Source of the DNA: JBOFMT01 sp051658525
GTDB lineage: Bacteria > Bacillota_I > Bacilli_A > Erysipelotrichales > Erysipelotrichaceae
DNA: 7,896 nucleotides
Assembly: GCA_051658525.1 (NCBI GenBank)
Contig: JBOFMT010000038.1
Location: 1-7,896, forward strand
Reading direction: 5' to 3'
Shown here: positions 1 through 6,553 of the stretch, piece by piece
How the letters are laid out: each line of letters begins with the position of its first letter
How positions within the stretch are numbered: position 1 is the first letter of the stretch
Notes under the pieces: model-generated
Seen by the model: only the letters and a program-made list of their open reading frames with translations
Told to the model about the DNA's origin: nothing
Database searches by the model: none
Made by a program: the position numbers and the translations under genes

Positions 1-109
<109 letters not shown>

Positions 110-140
110 ACAAATAAATTAATGAGCATAAAATTGTAAA

Positions 141-231
141 TGGCGGAGGAACTGGGATTCGAACCCAGGCGCCAGTTTCCCGACCTACCGGTTTTCAAGA
201 CCGGACTCTTAAGCCACTTGAGTATTCCTCC
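141..231 (-). tRNA. tRNA-Ser (anticodon UGA)
   Basis: A 91-nt tRNA with a long variable arm, as expected for a class II tRNA. The acceptor is TTCCTCC paired with GGAGGAA, the discriminator is G (the serine type), and CCA is encoded. The anticodon stem CCGGT/ACCGG encloses loop CTTGAAA, giving anticodon TGA, which reads UCN serine codons. It is co-oriented with its tRNA neighbours. Confidence 0.95.
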
Positions 232-240
232 ATTTAAAGT

Positions 241-317
241 TGGTGGCTGGGGTGAGACTCGAACTCACGACCTTCCGGGTATGAACCGGATGCTCTAGCC
301 AACTAAGCTACCCAGCC
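241..317 (-). tRNA. tRNA-Met, probably elongator (anticodon CAU)
   Basis: A 77-nt cloverleaf with acceptor GGCTGGG/CCCAGCC, discriminator A and encoded CCA. The anticodon stem TCCGG/CCGGA encloses loop TTCATAC, so the anticodon is CAT. It has a normal first base pair and lacks the GGG/CCC stem pairs of the initiator. The loop TTCATAC resembles Bacillus elongator tRNA-Met rather than the CTCATAA loop of lysidine-modified tRNA-Ile2. The elongator assignment is likely but rests on recalled similarity. Confidence 0.88.
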
Positions 318-325
318 AACGTTAA

Positions 326-402
326 TGGTCGGGATGACAGGATTCGAACCTGCGACCCCCTGGTCCCAAACCAGGTGCACTACCAAGCTGTGCTACATCC
401 CG
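326..402 (-). tRNA. tRNA-Pro (anticodon UGG)
   Basis: A 77-nt cloverleaf with acceptor CGGGATG/CATCCCG, discriminator A and encoded CCA. The anticodon stem CCTGG/CCAGG encloses loop TTTGGGA, giving anticodon TGG for proline. The C1-G72 start of the acceptor is typical of bacterial tRNA-Pro. It sits between tRNA-Arg and tRNA-Met on the same strand. Confidence 0.95.
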
Positions 403-407
403 TTAAA

Positions 408-484
<77 letters not shown>

Positions 485-525
485 ATATTTTTTTGTACCG
501 AAGTTGTTTCCCTCAGTGCCTATTT

Positions 526-554
526 ATAATACCAAATTCATCCAATCATTGCAA
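526..554 (-). promoter_or_regulatory. Vegetative (sigma-A type) promoter of the tRNA operon
   Basis: On the minus strand there is TTGCAA (549-554), a spacer of exactly 17 bp, then TATTAT (526-531). These match the -35 consensus at 4 of 6 positions and the -10 consensus at 5 of 6. The element points at tRNA-Arg. It sits in an AT-rich stretch between the end of the regulator gene and the tRNAs. No other candidate in this gap has correct spacing. Confidence 0.7.
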
Positions 555-624
555 GCTTTTTAGAGAACTTTTTTTATTTTTTTAGCTATTTTTTTAAACT
601 CTTAGCAATCTCTATAAAATAGCT

Positions 625-654
625 AAGACCACAACACGTTAGTGCTGTGGTCTT
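625..654 (-). terminator. Hairpin at the 3' end of the regulator gene, possible terminator
   Basis: AAGACCACA (625-633) and TGTGGTCTT (646-654) form a 9-bp stem with a further CAC/GTG pairing inside. The regulator stop codon (639-641) lies in the loop. On the minus strand the stem is followed by AGCTATTTTAT, only moderately T-rich, so termination may be imperfect. A second inverted repeat of TAGCTATTTT lies just beyond (about 581-624) and could help. The stem also reads into a short T run on the plus strand. Confidence 0.5.
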
Positions 655-1880
655 TCGGTTCGTTTGGATTGATTTTGTCCGTCTTGTATCGATTGTTGCA
701 ACAAAAAGGCATCCTTATATTTACGTTGGAAGATATAGAGTTCTTGTAAGAGTTTCGCATACAACTGTTTTAAATCAAAGCGATGTTCCTCATGAATGAT
801 TTGATAGATTTCCTTCAACAAGATCGCATAGCTTTCATTGTAATAATAGCTTTCTTGATAACGTAGCGTTACTACTTGTGCCATGCGTTCATATAAATCA
901 AGATGCATCCCCTTATCAAACACGAGTGCTTGTTCTTGATAATGAATACCCTGGTGTGCATCCACTTCTTCATAAGCAAGCGCTAAAGCATGGGCACATA
1001 GAAACGCATCCCATCCAAGTTGTTGAGCTCTTTCTAAAGCTATAATCGCATCCTTGTATTGTTCTAATAGAAGATGATGTAAGCCAATCGTATATTGTAC
1101 TTCTTTTTCAATGGCCAGTGTGCTATTTGCAGCCAAACGACTTGCTTGTTGAAGATGTTTCTTCATTAGGCTTACATCCCCTAAACGCGCATACGTTTTA
1201 CCCAAGCACAAACACGCTTGCACAAGCGTAATAAAACTTCCCTCTTCTACCGCTAAGGAAATTGCATTGTTTGCATGTAAAATTGCAGTTTGATAATCAC
1301 CATAAACAAAACAAAACTGCATCTTAGAAGCTTCACTTGAAGCGCATAGCACCCATTTACTTGCTCGTTGCATATGGTGCCACTGTTCTTCTTTGTTGGT
1401 AAGCGTTGCACTTGCTAAGGTGTGAAATAAGTACTGATGACCCGTTTCAAAGTAATCTTCAAATGCCTTAATTTCTTCATAGAGCAACTCTTGTTTACTC
1501 GTATCGTGAGCTTTCAATGCTTCCATCCAATCAAAAAACAATAAATTTAAATATAAACTACTATGTTGCAACATCTCTCGATGTTCTAAAATTTCAGAAC
1601 GCTGCCCATCTACTGGTGTTGAGAAATACATTCCTTCAAAATATTGAACAAAAACCGTTTGCATGTGTTCTAGGCTTGTCGCATCAAAGTGATAGACAAT
1701 ACCCAAAGCAGCAAACAACTGTTCCACGATTTCTTGACTTGGTTGAACTTGTCCTTGTTCAATTTTGCTTAGATAGGAAACAACGCAGATCCCTTGACAC
1801 AGTGCCTCTTGGGAGCGGTTTTGTTCCAAACGATGTTTTCGGATTAAAAAGCCAACGGCATGTTTCATACTAACCCCCAT
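639..1880 (-). CDS. HTH_XRE regulator with TPR-like C-terminal region (RNPP-like)
   Basis: A 413-residue, probably cytoplasmic transcription regulator. Residues about 8-64 form a Cro/C1-type helix-turn-helix: SQEALCQGICVVSYLSKIEQ has the SQ..L and LSKIE pattern typical of this fold, followed by PSQEIVEQLFAALGI. From about residue 100 to the end it is helical, rich in Leu, Ala, Tyr and Gln, with repeated hairpin-like units (for example AISLAVEEGSF and LGKTYARLGDV) that suggest TPR repeats. This two-part layout and length resemble the RNPP family (PlcR, NprR, Rgg), whose TPR part binds a short exported peptide. No cognate peptide gene is evident here, so peptide sensing is inference. The first ATG has GGAGAA 7-8 bp upstream; a second ATG at 1868 (residue 5) has GGGGG just before it and is a possible alternative. 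The gene stands alone, downstream of the cotH terminator and upstream of the tRNA promoter. Confidence 0.85.
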   Translation of the reverse strand: MGVSMKHAVGFLIRKHRLEQNRSQEALCQGICVVSYLSKIEQGQVQPSQEIVEQLFAALGIVYHFDATSLEHMQTVFVQYFEGMYFSTPVDGQRSEILEHREMLQHSSLYLNLLFFDWMEALKAHDTSKQELLYEEIKAFEDYFETGHQYLFHTLASATLTNKEEQWHHMQRASKWVLCASSEASKMQFCFVYGDYQTAILHANNAISLAVEEGSFITLVQACLCLGKTYARLGDVSLMKKHLQQASRLAANSTLAIEKEVQYTIGLHHLLLEQYKDAIIALERAQQLGWDAFLCAHALALAYEEVDAHQGIHYQEQALVFDKGMHLDLYERMAQVVTLRYQESYYYNESYAILLKEIYQIIHEEHRFDLKQLYAKLLQELYIFQRKYKDAFLLQQSIQDGQNQSKRTERPQH

Positions 1881-1892
1881 CTAATTTTCTCC

Positions 1893-1966
1893 ATTATAAT
1901 AACATAATTGAAAGGGTTCTAACCATGTTAATATGTCAAAAATATGCTTTTTAATGACATTAATGT
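1893..1966 (-). promoter_or_regulatory. Control region of the HTH-TPR regulator, with palindromes
   Basis: The gap upstream of the regulator is very AT-rich. It contains a consensus TTGACA (minus strand, 1934-1939), a consensus TATAAT (1893-1898), a perfect 10-bp palindrome ACATTAATGT (1957-1966) and an ATGTCA...TGACAT inverted repeat (1933-1960). The TTGACA and TATAAT are about 35 bp apart, too far to form one promoter, so the exact start is not resolved. The palindromes are candidate operators for an autoregulating XRE protein; this is inference. Confidence 0.35.
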
Positions 1967-2017
1967 GAAAAAGACAGTATTTATGCTAGCACCAACCAAA
2001 ATCGAACGTTTGTTCCT

Positions 2018-2051
2018 AACTAAAACAAAAAGTGATAAGAGCAGGATTATC
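2018..2051 (-). terminator. Probable weak terminator of the sigI/cotH gene block
   Basis: On the minus strand GATAA (2047-2051, overlapping the cotH stop codon) pairs with TTATC (2034-2038) around an 8-base loop. It is followed by ACTTTTTGTTTT. The stem is short and AT-rich, but position and T-rich tail fit the end of the operon. No better hairpin is visible before the next gene. Confidence 0.45.
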
Positions 2052-3435
2052 GTTTTAAATCTTGAACACTTCCCATATCCTCAATTTTAATATGACTTGC
2101 ATCAACAAGGGGAGTACTCGTTTGCTTGCGCGCTGTCCACGAACGACCAAGTGTTCCATCCAACTGCAAACGAATACTCTTAGCACGTAAAAGCGCAAAC
2201 TCCTTGATGGTTGCGACCGCTTGTTGGTGTTGACTAAAATTTACATAAGCACTTGGATCTTTCATTACATAAGGGGCAATCATTTGTTGTACAGCTTGAA
2301 TTCTAGTTTCAAACAATCCAGAAGCGAAATAAGTAGTTAGTAACGTATCAAAGTAATCATGATACGTTGCATAATAGACTTCATCACTTAGCAGTTGGCT
2401 AAACATGGGACGTTTGGCTAAGAGTTCATCACTTGATGGAGTATCTATCGGAAAATTTACCATCAACGTAGCATCCTTCACTGGATTGGCAATACCAAGC
2501 AAATAAGTACCAAACGCTAAGTTATAATCCCAAGGAAGTAATTGCAACACTCCGGCGTTTTCATACAAATAATAATTGTGGGTCGTATGACCCAAATAAC
2601 TATCCAGATTCATCACAAACACCTGCACAACAAAATAGCGTAACACCTTATCTACGTCAATCACACGCTGTAAATCTTCTCCTTGTGCAAGGATCTTGAG
2701 TGCTGCTACCACACGTTCTTGCTCGCTAACACTTGGATGAAAGATGGCGTTGTCAAAGATATTAGGATACAACTCTAACTCATCCCCTAGGTATTGTAAT
2801 GCTAAATCTGCATTTTCTGCTTGCAATGAAGTGTACTCCGGTTGATAGAGTTGTCCATGATTTCTTCCAAAGTTACGCAAAGCAAAACTTTCTTCCATTT
2901 CTTCAATCGCCACATATAAACCCAAGGGCTCACCATTGACACTAACCCAAACATAACTGCAAAGCGGTGTAGCTACACCCATAAAACGCATCATATCAAA
3001 AGCTAACCAAGTTTTAAGATAACTATTGTCTTGAAAACTAGCATCCAGTGTAAACTTATCCAAACCATAATAACTTTGGTTTTGATAATGGTCTACTTCA
3101 ATTTTAAGACTAAGCCGTTCACTGTTATATTTTTGTGATAAACGTAAGGAGTTATTTCCTTTGATACGTATACCTACTCCATCTAGTATTTCCCCATCAA
3201 TCACAAGTCGTGAGGAATGATACTCCTCTTTCCCTTCACGTATCATCGCTTGATAATCATCCATTTGAATATCAATGGTATGTACATACGTTTCATCAAA
3301 CAAGCGAGTTGGATACTCTAGTGTTAGTCCTTGTTCTGCAATGAGATCTTGGTTGTTATGAAACAAGTACACTACTAGTAAACACAGTGCTAAGACCAAC
3401 AAACAAATACGATCGATTTTTTGATCACGTGTCAT
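2047..3435 (-). CDS. cotH: CotH-family protein kinase, membrane-anchored
   Basis: A 462-residue protein. The family is named for Bacillus CotH, a kinase of atypical fold that phosphorylates serines in spore-coat proteins. Residues 10-25 are one hydrophobic segment after a charged start, so the catalytic part is probably outside the cell. Family landmarks: IRIKGNNS (89-96), the LSLKIEVD strand (108-115) with a likely ATP-binding Lys111, YVWVSVNGEPLGLYVAIEEM (161-180), the acidic/amide site NLDSY...HNYYLYE (276-292) and the metal-binding-like PWDYNLAFG (301-309). The expected catalytic Asp positions (278, 303) are present, so it looks active. It is the last gene of the block, starting 1 bp after the DUF4956 stop, which implies coupled translation. 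Sporulation genes are absent nearby, so a coat role is not implied. Surface proteins with acidic Ser-rich tails encoded upstream are candidate substrates (inference). Confidence 0.9.
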   Translation of the reverse strand: MTRDQKIDRICLLVLALCLLVVYLFHNNQDLIAEQGLTLEYPTRLFDETYVHTIDIQMDDYQAMIREGKEEYHSSRLVIDGEILDGVGIRIKGNNSLRLSQKYNSERLSLKIEVDHYQNQSYYGLDKFTLDASFQDNSYLKTWLAFDMMRFMGVATPLCSYVWVSVNGEPLGLYVAIEEMEESFALRNFGRNHGQLYQPEYTSLQAENADLALQYLGDELELYPNIFDNAIFHPSVSEQERVVAALKILAQGEDLQRVIDVDKVLRYFVVQVFVMNLDSYLGHTTHNYYLYENAGVLQLLPWDYNLAFGTYLLGIANPVKDATLMVNFPIDTPSSDELLAKRPMFSQLLSDEVYYATYHDYFDTLLTTYFASGLFETRIQAVQQMIAPYVMKDPSAYVNFSQHQQAVATIKEFALLRAKSIRLQLDGTLGRSWTARKQTSTPLVDASHIKIEDMGSVQDLKR

Positions 3436-3436
3436 C

Positions 3437-4114
3437 TTAACCCATATAGTCGCCTTGATAGGAGACTAGTACACAGTGCGTAACACCAGCAAGATTAGCT
3501 AAGTCATGAACAAACCCACTATCATCCGCTTTAAGGCGTACATCATAGTGTAATTCCACCCCATTTGCACGAACACTCTTACTTTTTAACTGTAACTTTT
3601 TTGTTTGTGCTAGTACTACTTGATGTAGTTTTTGTTCAACAGAAGGAGTTTCACAGTGAACAATTAAGATATAGGGTTGATGTGTTTCCTTGATGCGTGA
3701 AAAAAACAATAGCACTGCACCAATCATGATACTACCAATAAGCGCAAGTTCTAAAAAGCCTGCCGCTAGAATAATTCCGATTGCAATCGACCAAAACAAA
3801 AAGATAAGATCACTTGGCTCTTTGATTGCCGTACGAAAACGTACGATACTTAAGGCTCCCACCATCCCAAGTGATAAAACAATGTTTGACGTTACCGCTA
3901 GAATTAATAGGGCAGAAATCATACAAAGTGCAATCAAGGTTAAACCAAAATTAGCTGAGTACAAAATACCGGTATAACTTTTTTTATACACATAAAAAAT
4001 AAACAAACCCAAACCAAACGATAACAATAAAACCAAAGCCATATCAAGCATAGCAATGCTTTGACTTGTTTCTAAAAAACTAGATTTAAAAATATCCTGA
4101 AAACTTAAACTCAT
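3437..4114 (-). CDS. DUF4956 membrane protein
   Basis: A 225-residue polytopic membrane protein of the DUF4956 family, whose biochemical function is not established. Hydrophobic segments lie at about 22-42, 53-74, 75-90, 103-122 and 123-140. The family signature GALSIVRFRTAIKEP (86-100) sits between the third and fourth, with charged Arg/Lys/Glu placed at the membrane edge. A soluble C-terminal domain of about 85 residues follows (from about 141), predicted by alternating charge to be an alpha/beta fold. The start is set at 4114 because AGGAG (4121-4125 region) lies 7 bp upstream and overlaps the stop of the VTC gene; an upstream in-frame ATG at 4138 would lie inside that gene. DUF4956 genes commonly sit beside VTC and CotH genes, which suggests one shared envelope function. 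Confidence 0.85.
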   Translation of the reverse strand: MSLSFQDIFKSSFLETSQSIAMLDMALVLLLSFGLGLFIFYVYKKSYTGILYSANFGLTLIALCMISALLILAVTSNIVLSLGMVGALSIVRFRTAIKEPSDLIFLFWSIAIGIILAAGFLELALIGSIMIGAVLLFFSRIKETHQPYILIVHCETPSVEQKLHQVVLAQTKKLQLKSKSVRANGVELHYDVRLKADDSGFVHDLANLAGVTHCVLVSYQGDYMG

Positions 4115-4124
4115 CACTTTACTC

Positions 4125-4829
4125 CTATTCCCAAACACGACTCATTGCATATTTGCTATAAGCTGATGCTTGTATATTTTTAACTTGTGTTGTCATAGCA
4201 ACGATATCTGGCAAAAATTCATCGTATTTGATTTCTAAAACACAAACACCAGGATCTATACCGAATGATACTTGTGGTGAAAAAAAATCACCTACACTAT
4301 GGGTTGTTTTAATATCACGATCAATGGTCACACGCACATTACCCGGTGCATAAACAAAAGCTTGTCGAGTGTACGAAACGATTGTTTTGGGCGTTAGGCA
4401 TTGCGTAATGATTTTATGATAAAACTCAATTTGTAGCGCATCCCCACTTTCCAACAAAAAACCAACCTTACCTTCCAACAACCACAAGACTTGTTGATAC
4501 GTAAGCTTGCTACTGCGTTTCATGCAGTACCCGTTTCGCTTGGATTTCTTCTCTAATCGAATCTCATCACTAGCTTGATTATAATATCGCAGTCGAAATT
4601 TCTCCCCTTGACTTAAGCCATTGTGCTTATTTTGTAGGGACTGGTCGTTTGGAGTATCAAAATATAAACTATGTACATCATACACACCATCAACACCCGC
4701 ATGTGGATCACTAGCAAACACCTGCTGACATCTTGCAGTCAACAATGCTGCATCCATTGGATGCAGCACATGTTTGATTTCATGTCTTGGAACACTTAGT
4801 ACTTGCTTATTGATAATCACTGTCGTCAT
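4125..4829 (-). CDS. VTC-domain polyphosphate polymerase (triphosphate tunnel fold)
   Basis: A 234-residue soluble protein of the VTC/triphosphate-tunnel family, related to the catalytic part of yeast Vtc4, which makes polyphosphate from ATP. Tunnel-lining residues are all present in order: RHE (15-17), YFDTP (56-60), the basic strand KFRLRYY (77-83), RLEKKSKR (91-98), MKR (103-105), SYTRQAF (152-158), VRVTIDRD (165-172) and VLEIKYD (197-203). The C-terminal SKYAMSR (225-231) is also usual. No membrane segment is seen, so it may work at the inner membrane face with the DUF4956 protein. The start is uncertain: the ATG at 4829 overlaps the lipoprotein gene's end by 23 bp and puts RHE at the usual distance from the N-terminus. 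Further upstream in-frame ATGs only translate the lipoprotein's Asp-Tyr repeat out of frame. Polymer synthesis is a family inference. Confidence 0.87.
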   Translation of the reverse strand: MTTVIINKQVLSVPRHEIKHVLHPMDAALLTARCQQVFASDPHAGVDGVYDVHSLYFDTPNDQSLQNKHNGLSQGEKFRLRYYNQASDEIRLEKKSKRNGYCMKRSSKLTYQQVLWLLEGKVGFLLESGDALQIEFYHKIITQCLTPKTIVSYTRQAFVYAPGNVRVTIDRDIKTTHSVGDFFSPQVSFGIDPGVCVLEIKYDEFLPDIVAMTTQVKNIQASAYSKYAMSRVWE

Positions 4830-5604
4830 AATCACTCGCATCATAGTCACTATCGTCGTAGTCACTATCATCACTTGGTGACGGTGTTGGCGAAGGCGAA
4901 GGTGTTGGTGTCGGTTTTATGGTATTAGATCCACTTTGGTTGTTCTTACCATAATCACTGTCATCATAGTCCGTTATTCCATCGTTATTCACACCATAGT
5001 CGCTGTCTGAATCGTCCGTTACTCCATCGTTATTCCCACCATAGTCAGTATCATCATAATCACTTACTCCATCGTTATTCACACCATAGTCAGTGTCATC
5101 ATAATCAGTTACCCCATCATTGTTAACACCATAATCACTATCATCATAATCACTGTCACTTCCGATCACTTGAATCACACTCTTCCAAGCATTTTGACTA
5201 ACACTTGTTTTTACTTCTTCATAAATTTCACGTAAAAAGCTCGTTTGTGGAAGTTTAGACTCCCCTTCTACTTCAATTACAATGGTTCTTGCACTCTTTT
5301 CAATTTCTTCAATAAAGTATCCAAACTCACCCATAACTTCAACCAATTCTTTCACAACTACTTTCGCAGGTTTTCCCTCATAGTTGTCATAGCCAAATAA
5401 GATATCTTTCGCATCATCGTTTTTTGCTTTAAGTTGCACTACATTGCCGTTTTCATCATAATCAATGGCTATTTCCGGATTCACACGTAATACAAGTGTT
5501 CCTAGCACACTTGCCACCATTTCATTTTTTGCTGAACAACCAACAACAAGCAAGCATACCATCAGTACACTCATCATCTGTTGTAACATTTTCTTTTTCA
5601 TCAT
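4807..5604 (-). CDS. RsgI-ectodomain-like lipoprotein with acidic calcium-type repeats
   Basis: A 265-residue lipoprotein. A basic start and hydrophobic stretch end in the lipobox LVVGC (19-23), so Cys23 is probably lipidated and the protein faces outward. Residues about 32-148 match the extracellular domain of RsgI: LVLRVNPEIAIDYDENGNVV includes the Asn42-Pro43 pair at which characterised RsgI proteins cleave themselves. There is no cytosolic anti-sigma domain. Residues 152-226 are five 15-residue repeats (DYDDSDYGVNNDGVT and variants), followed by a Pro/Thr/Ser linker (231-244) and a DSDYDD-type tail to the end. The NNDGVTDYDDTD pattern resembles thrombospondin type-3 calcium-binding repeats. 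AAAGGAGAG lies 7 bp before the first of two adjacent ATGs. A sigma-I-type promoter lies about 45 bp upstream. Role unknown; it could be a surface sensor, a competitor of RsgI, or a substrate of the CotH kinase (inference). Confidence 0.8.
   Translation of the reverse strand: MMKKKMLQQMMSVLMVCLLVVGCSAKNEMVASVLGTLVLRVNPEIAIDYDENGNVVQLKAKNDDAKDILFGYDNYEGKPAKVVVKELVEVMGEFGYFIEEIEKSARTIVIEVEGESKLPQTSFLREIYEEVKTSVSQNAWKSVIQVIGSDSDYDDSDYGVNNDGVTDYDDTDYGVNNDGVSDYDDTDYGGNNDGVTDDSDSDYGVNNDGITDYDDSDYGKNNQSGSNTIKPTPTPSPSPTPSPSDDSDYDDSDYDASDYDDSDYQ
4927..5151 (-). repeat. Five tandem 45-bp repeats inside the lipoprotein gene
   Basis: Five consecutive 45-bp units encode residues 152-226, each of the form Asp-Tyr-Asp-Asp-(Ser/Thr)-Asp-Tyr-Gly-x-Asn-Asn-Asp-Gly-x-(Thr/Ser). 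Units 2 and 3 are nearly identical in DNA. Unit 4 begins with a shifted acidic motif, and unit 5 decays after GKNN. Since the unit is a multiple of three, copy-number changes would keep the frame. Confidence 0.9.
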
Positions 5605-5648
5605 CTATTCTCTCCTTTTATCATAAGCTTTCGCCCTCTACTTACAGC

Positions 5649-5682
5649 ATACGTAACACAATAGTAGCAAAGTGGGGTCGAA
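5649..5682 (-). promoter_or_regulatory. Sigma-I-type promoter of the lipoprotein-VTC-DUF4956-cotH operon
   Basis: On the minus strand TTCGACCCCACTTT (5669-5682) is followed by exactly 15 bp and then CGTAT (5649-5653). The same two blocks with the same spacing occur before sigI (7297-7330), and the 15 bp between them are unrelated. Known sigma-I promoters have a C-rich -35 (ACCCC type) and a CG-containing -10 (CGAA type), so this is a close variant. It starts 7 bp after the rsgI stop codon. Predicted transcription start is about 5643, giving a leader of about 40 nt. Confidence 0.8.
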
Positions 5683-5689
5683 ACTAAAA

Positions 5690-6553
5690 TTAATCATCAT
5701 AATCGCTATCATCATCCAAATCATCATCCTGATCGTCATAATCACTTTCATCATCGTCATCATAATCACTATCATCGCCATCATCATCCAAGTCAGGAAT
5801 TTGTGGTAATGGTGGTAACACCGGTGGAACTTGTGGTTCTGGTTGTGTTTCTGGATTTTGCTCTGGTAGTGGTGAAGTTGGAACTTCAATTTCTGGTTGC
5901 GGTTTTATTTCCACTTGTGGCTCTACTTCCTGTTCTGCTTCAGGCACTTCTGGAATGAGTGATTCTATGGTTTGTGACCATGTATGAGCATAATCTTGAA
6001 GTTGAATCTGTTCTACCATAACTTGCCAAGCATAATTCGTTAGGAATGTTGCTAGCGCTTCTCGTGTTTCATCCATCCAAGTCTCATCATCACTATCCAA
6101 ACTAAGTACAACTCGTTTTCCATCAACCAAGTAATGAGCCTGATAAGCTCGCTCAAATAATTCATCCAAGACATGGGTTAGTGTTTTATCTTGATAGTCA
6201 TAACTAGCAACAAGTGCTTCTCCATCCACATTCACTCCAACGATATCTACAACTTCATGCTTATCGTTTAGTTCAATGCGGACTTCAGGATTGATTGCTA
6301 ACCATACAGCTGCATAAGGTGTAACTGGTACAAACGGTAAGAGCCAAGCTAATACAAAGACACTACAAGCAGCTAACACACTCACCGACTGCTTCCAGCC
6401 TATTTGATAAAACCACGGCTTATCCTCCACCAGTTTTACTTCCTGTACAGTCTGTCCTAATACATACCCTTGATTTTCAACCTTAAGAAAGCAACCCGTT
6501 TCATCTAATACAATTGCTTGTTTGCCAATGCATTCTACAACTAAATAGTTCAT
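5690..6553 (-). CDS. rsgI: RsgI-type membrane anti-sigma-I factor with acidic tail
   Basis: A 287-residue single-pass membrane protein that should hold SigI inactive until an envelope signal arrives. Residues 1-50 are the cytosolic RsgI N-terminal domain (VVECIGKQAIVLDETGCFLK; then GYVLGQTV). The membrane segment is about 56-77. The ectodomain begins with WLAINPEVRIEL (84-95), holding the Asn88-Pro89 bond at which other RsgI proteins cleave themselves, and continues to about 198. A disordered Pro/Glu/Gln-rich linker (200-253) leads to an extremely acidic tail (254-287) of Asp with DSDYDD units. Disordered extracellular tails are needed for RsgI signalling in Bacillus. Its ATG overlaps the sigI stop (ATGA), with GAGG 7 bp upstream, so the two are translationally coupled, the standard arrangement for this pair. 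It lacks a carbohydrate-binding module, unlike many clostridial RsgI proteins. Confidence 0.9.
   Translation of the reverse strand: MNYLVVECIGKQAIVLDETGCFLKVENQGYVLGQTVQEVKLVEDKPWFYQIGWKQSVSVLAACSVFVLAWLLPFVPVTPYAAVWLAINPEVRIELNDKHEVVDIVGVNVDGEALVASYDYQDKTLTHVLDELFERAYQAHYLVDGKRVVLSLDSDDETWMDETREALATFLTNYAWQVMVEQIQLQDYAHTWSQTIESLIPEVPEAEQEVEPQVEIKPQPEIEVPTSPLPEQNPETQPEPQVPPVLPPLPQIPDLDDDGDDSDYDDDDESDYDDQDDDLDDDSDYDD

Noticed and set aside
1517..1873. Plus-strand frames of 118 codons here and 95 codons at 3690-3977
   Set aside because: They are shadows lying opposite the well-supported HTH-TPR and DUF4956 genes, with no ribosome site and no family resemblance.
4830..4874. A longer VTC protein starting at 4874
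   Set aside because: The extra residues (Met/Thr/Val/Ile-rich) are just the lipoprotein's Asp-Tyr repeat read in another frame.
4927..5151. The 45-bp repeat array as a CRISPR
   Set aside because: The units are contiguous without spacers and encode an in-frame protein repeat.
5638..5889. A minus-strand 83-codon frame rich in Met, Ile and His
   Set aside because: It is an out-of-frame reading of the Asp/Ser/Tyr tail of rsgI and of the downstream promoter; its odd composition comes from the triplet repeats.
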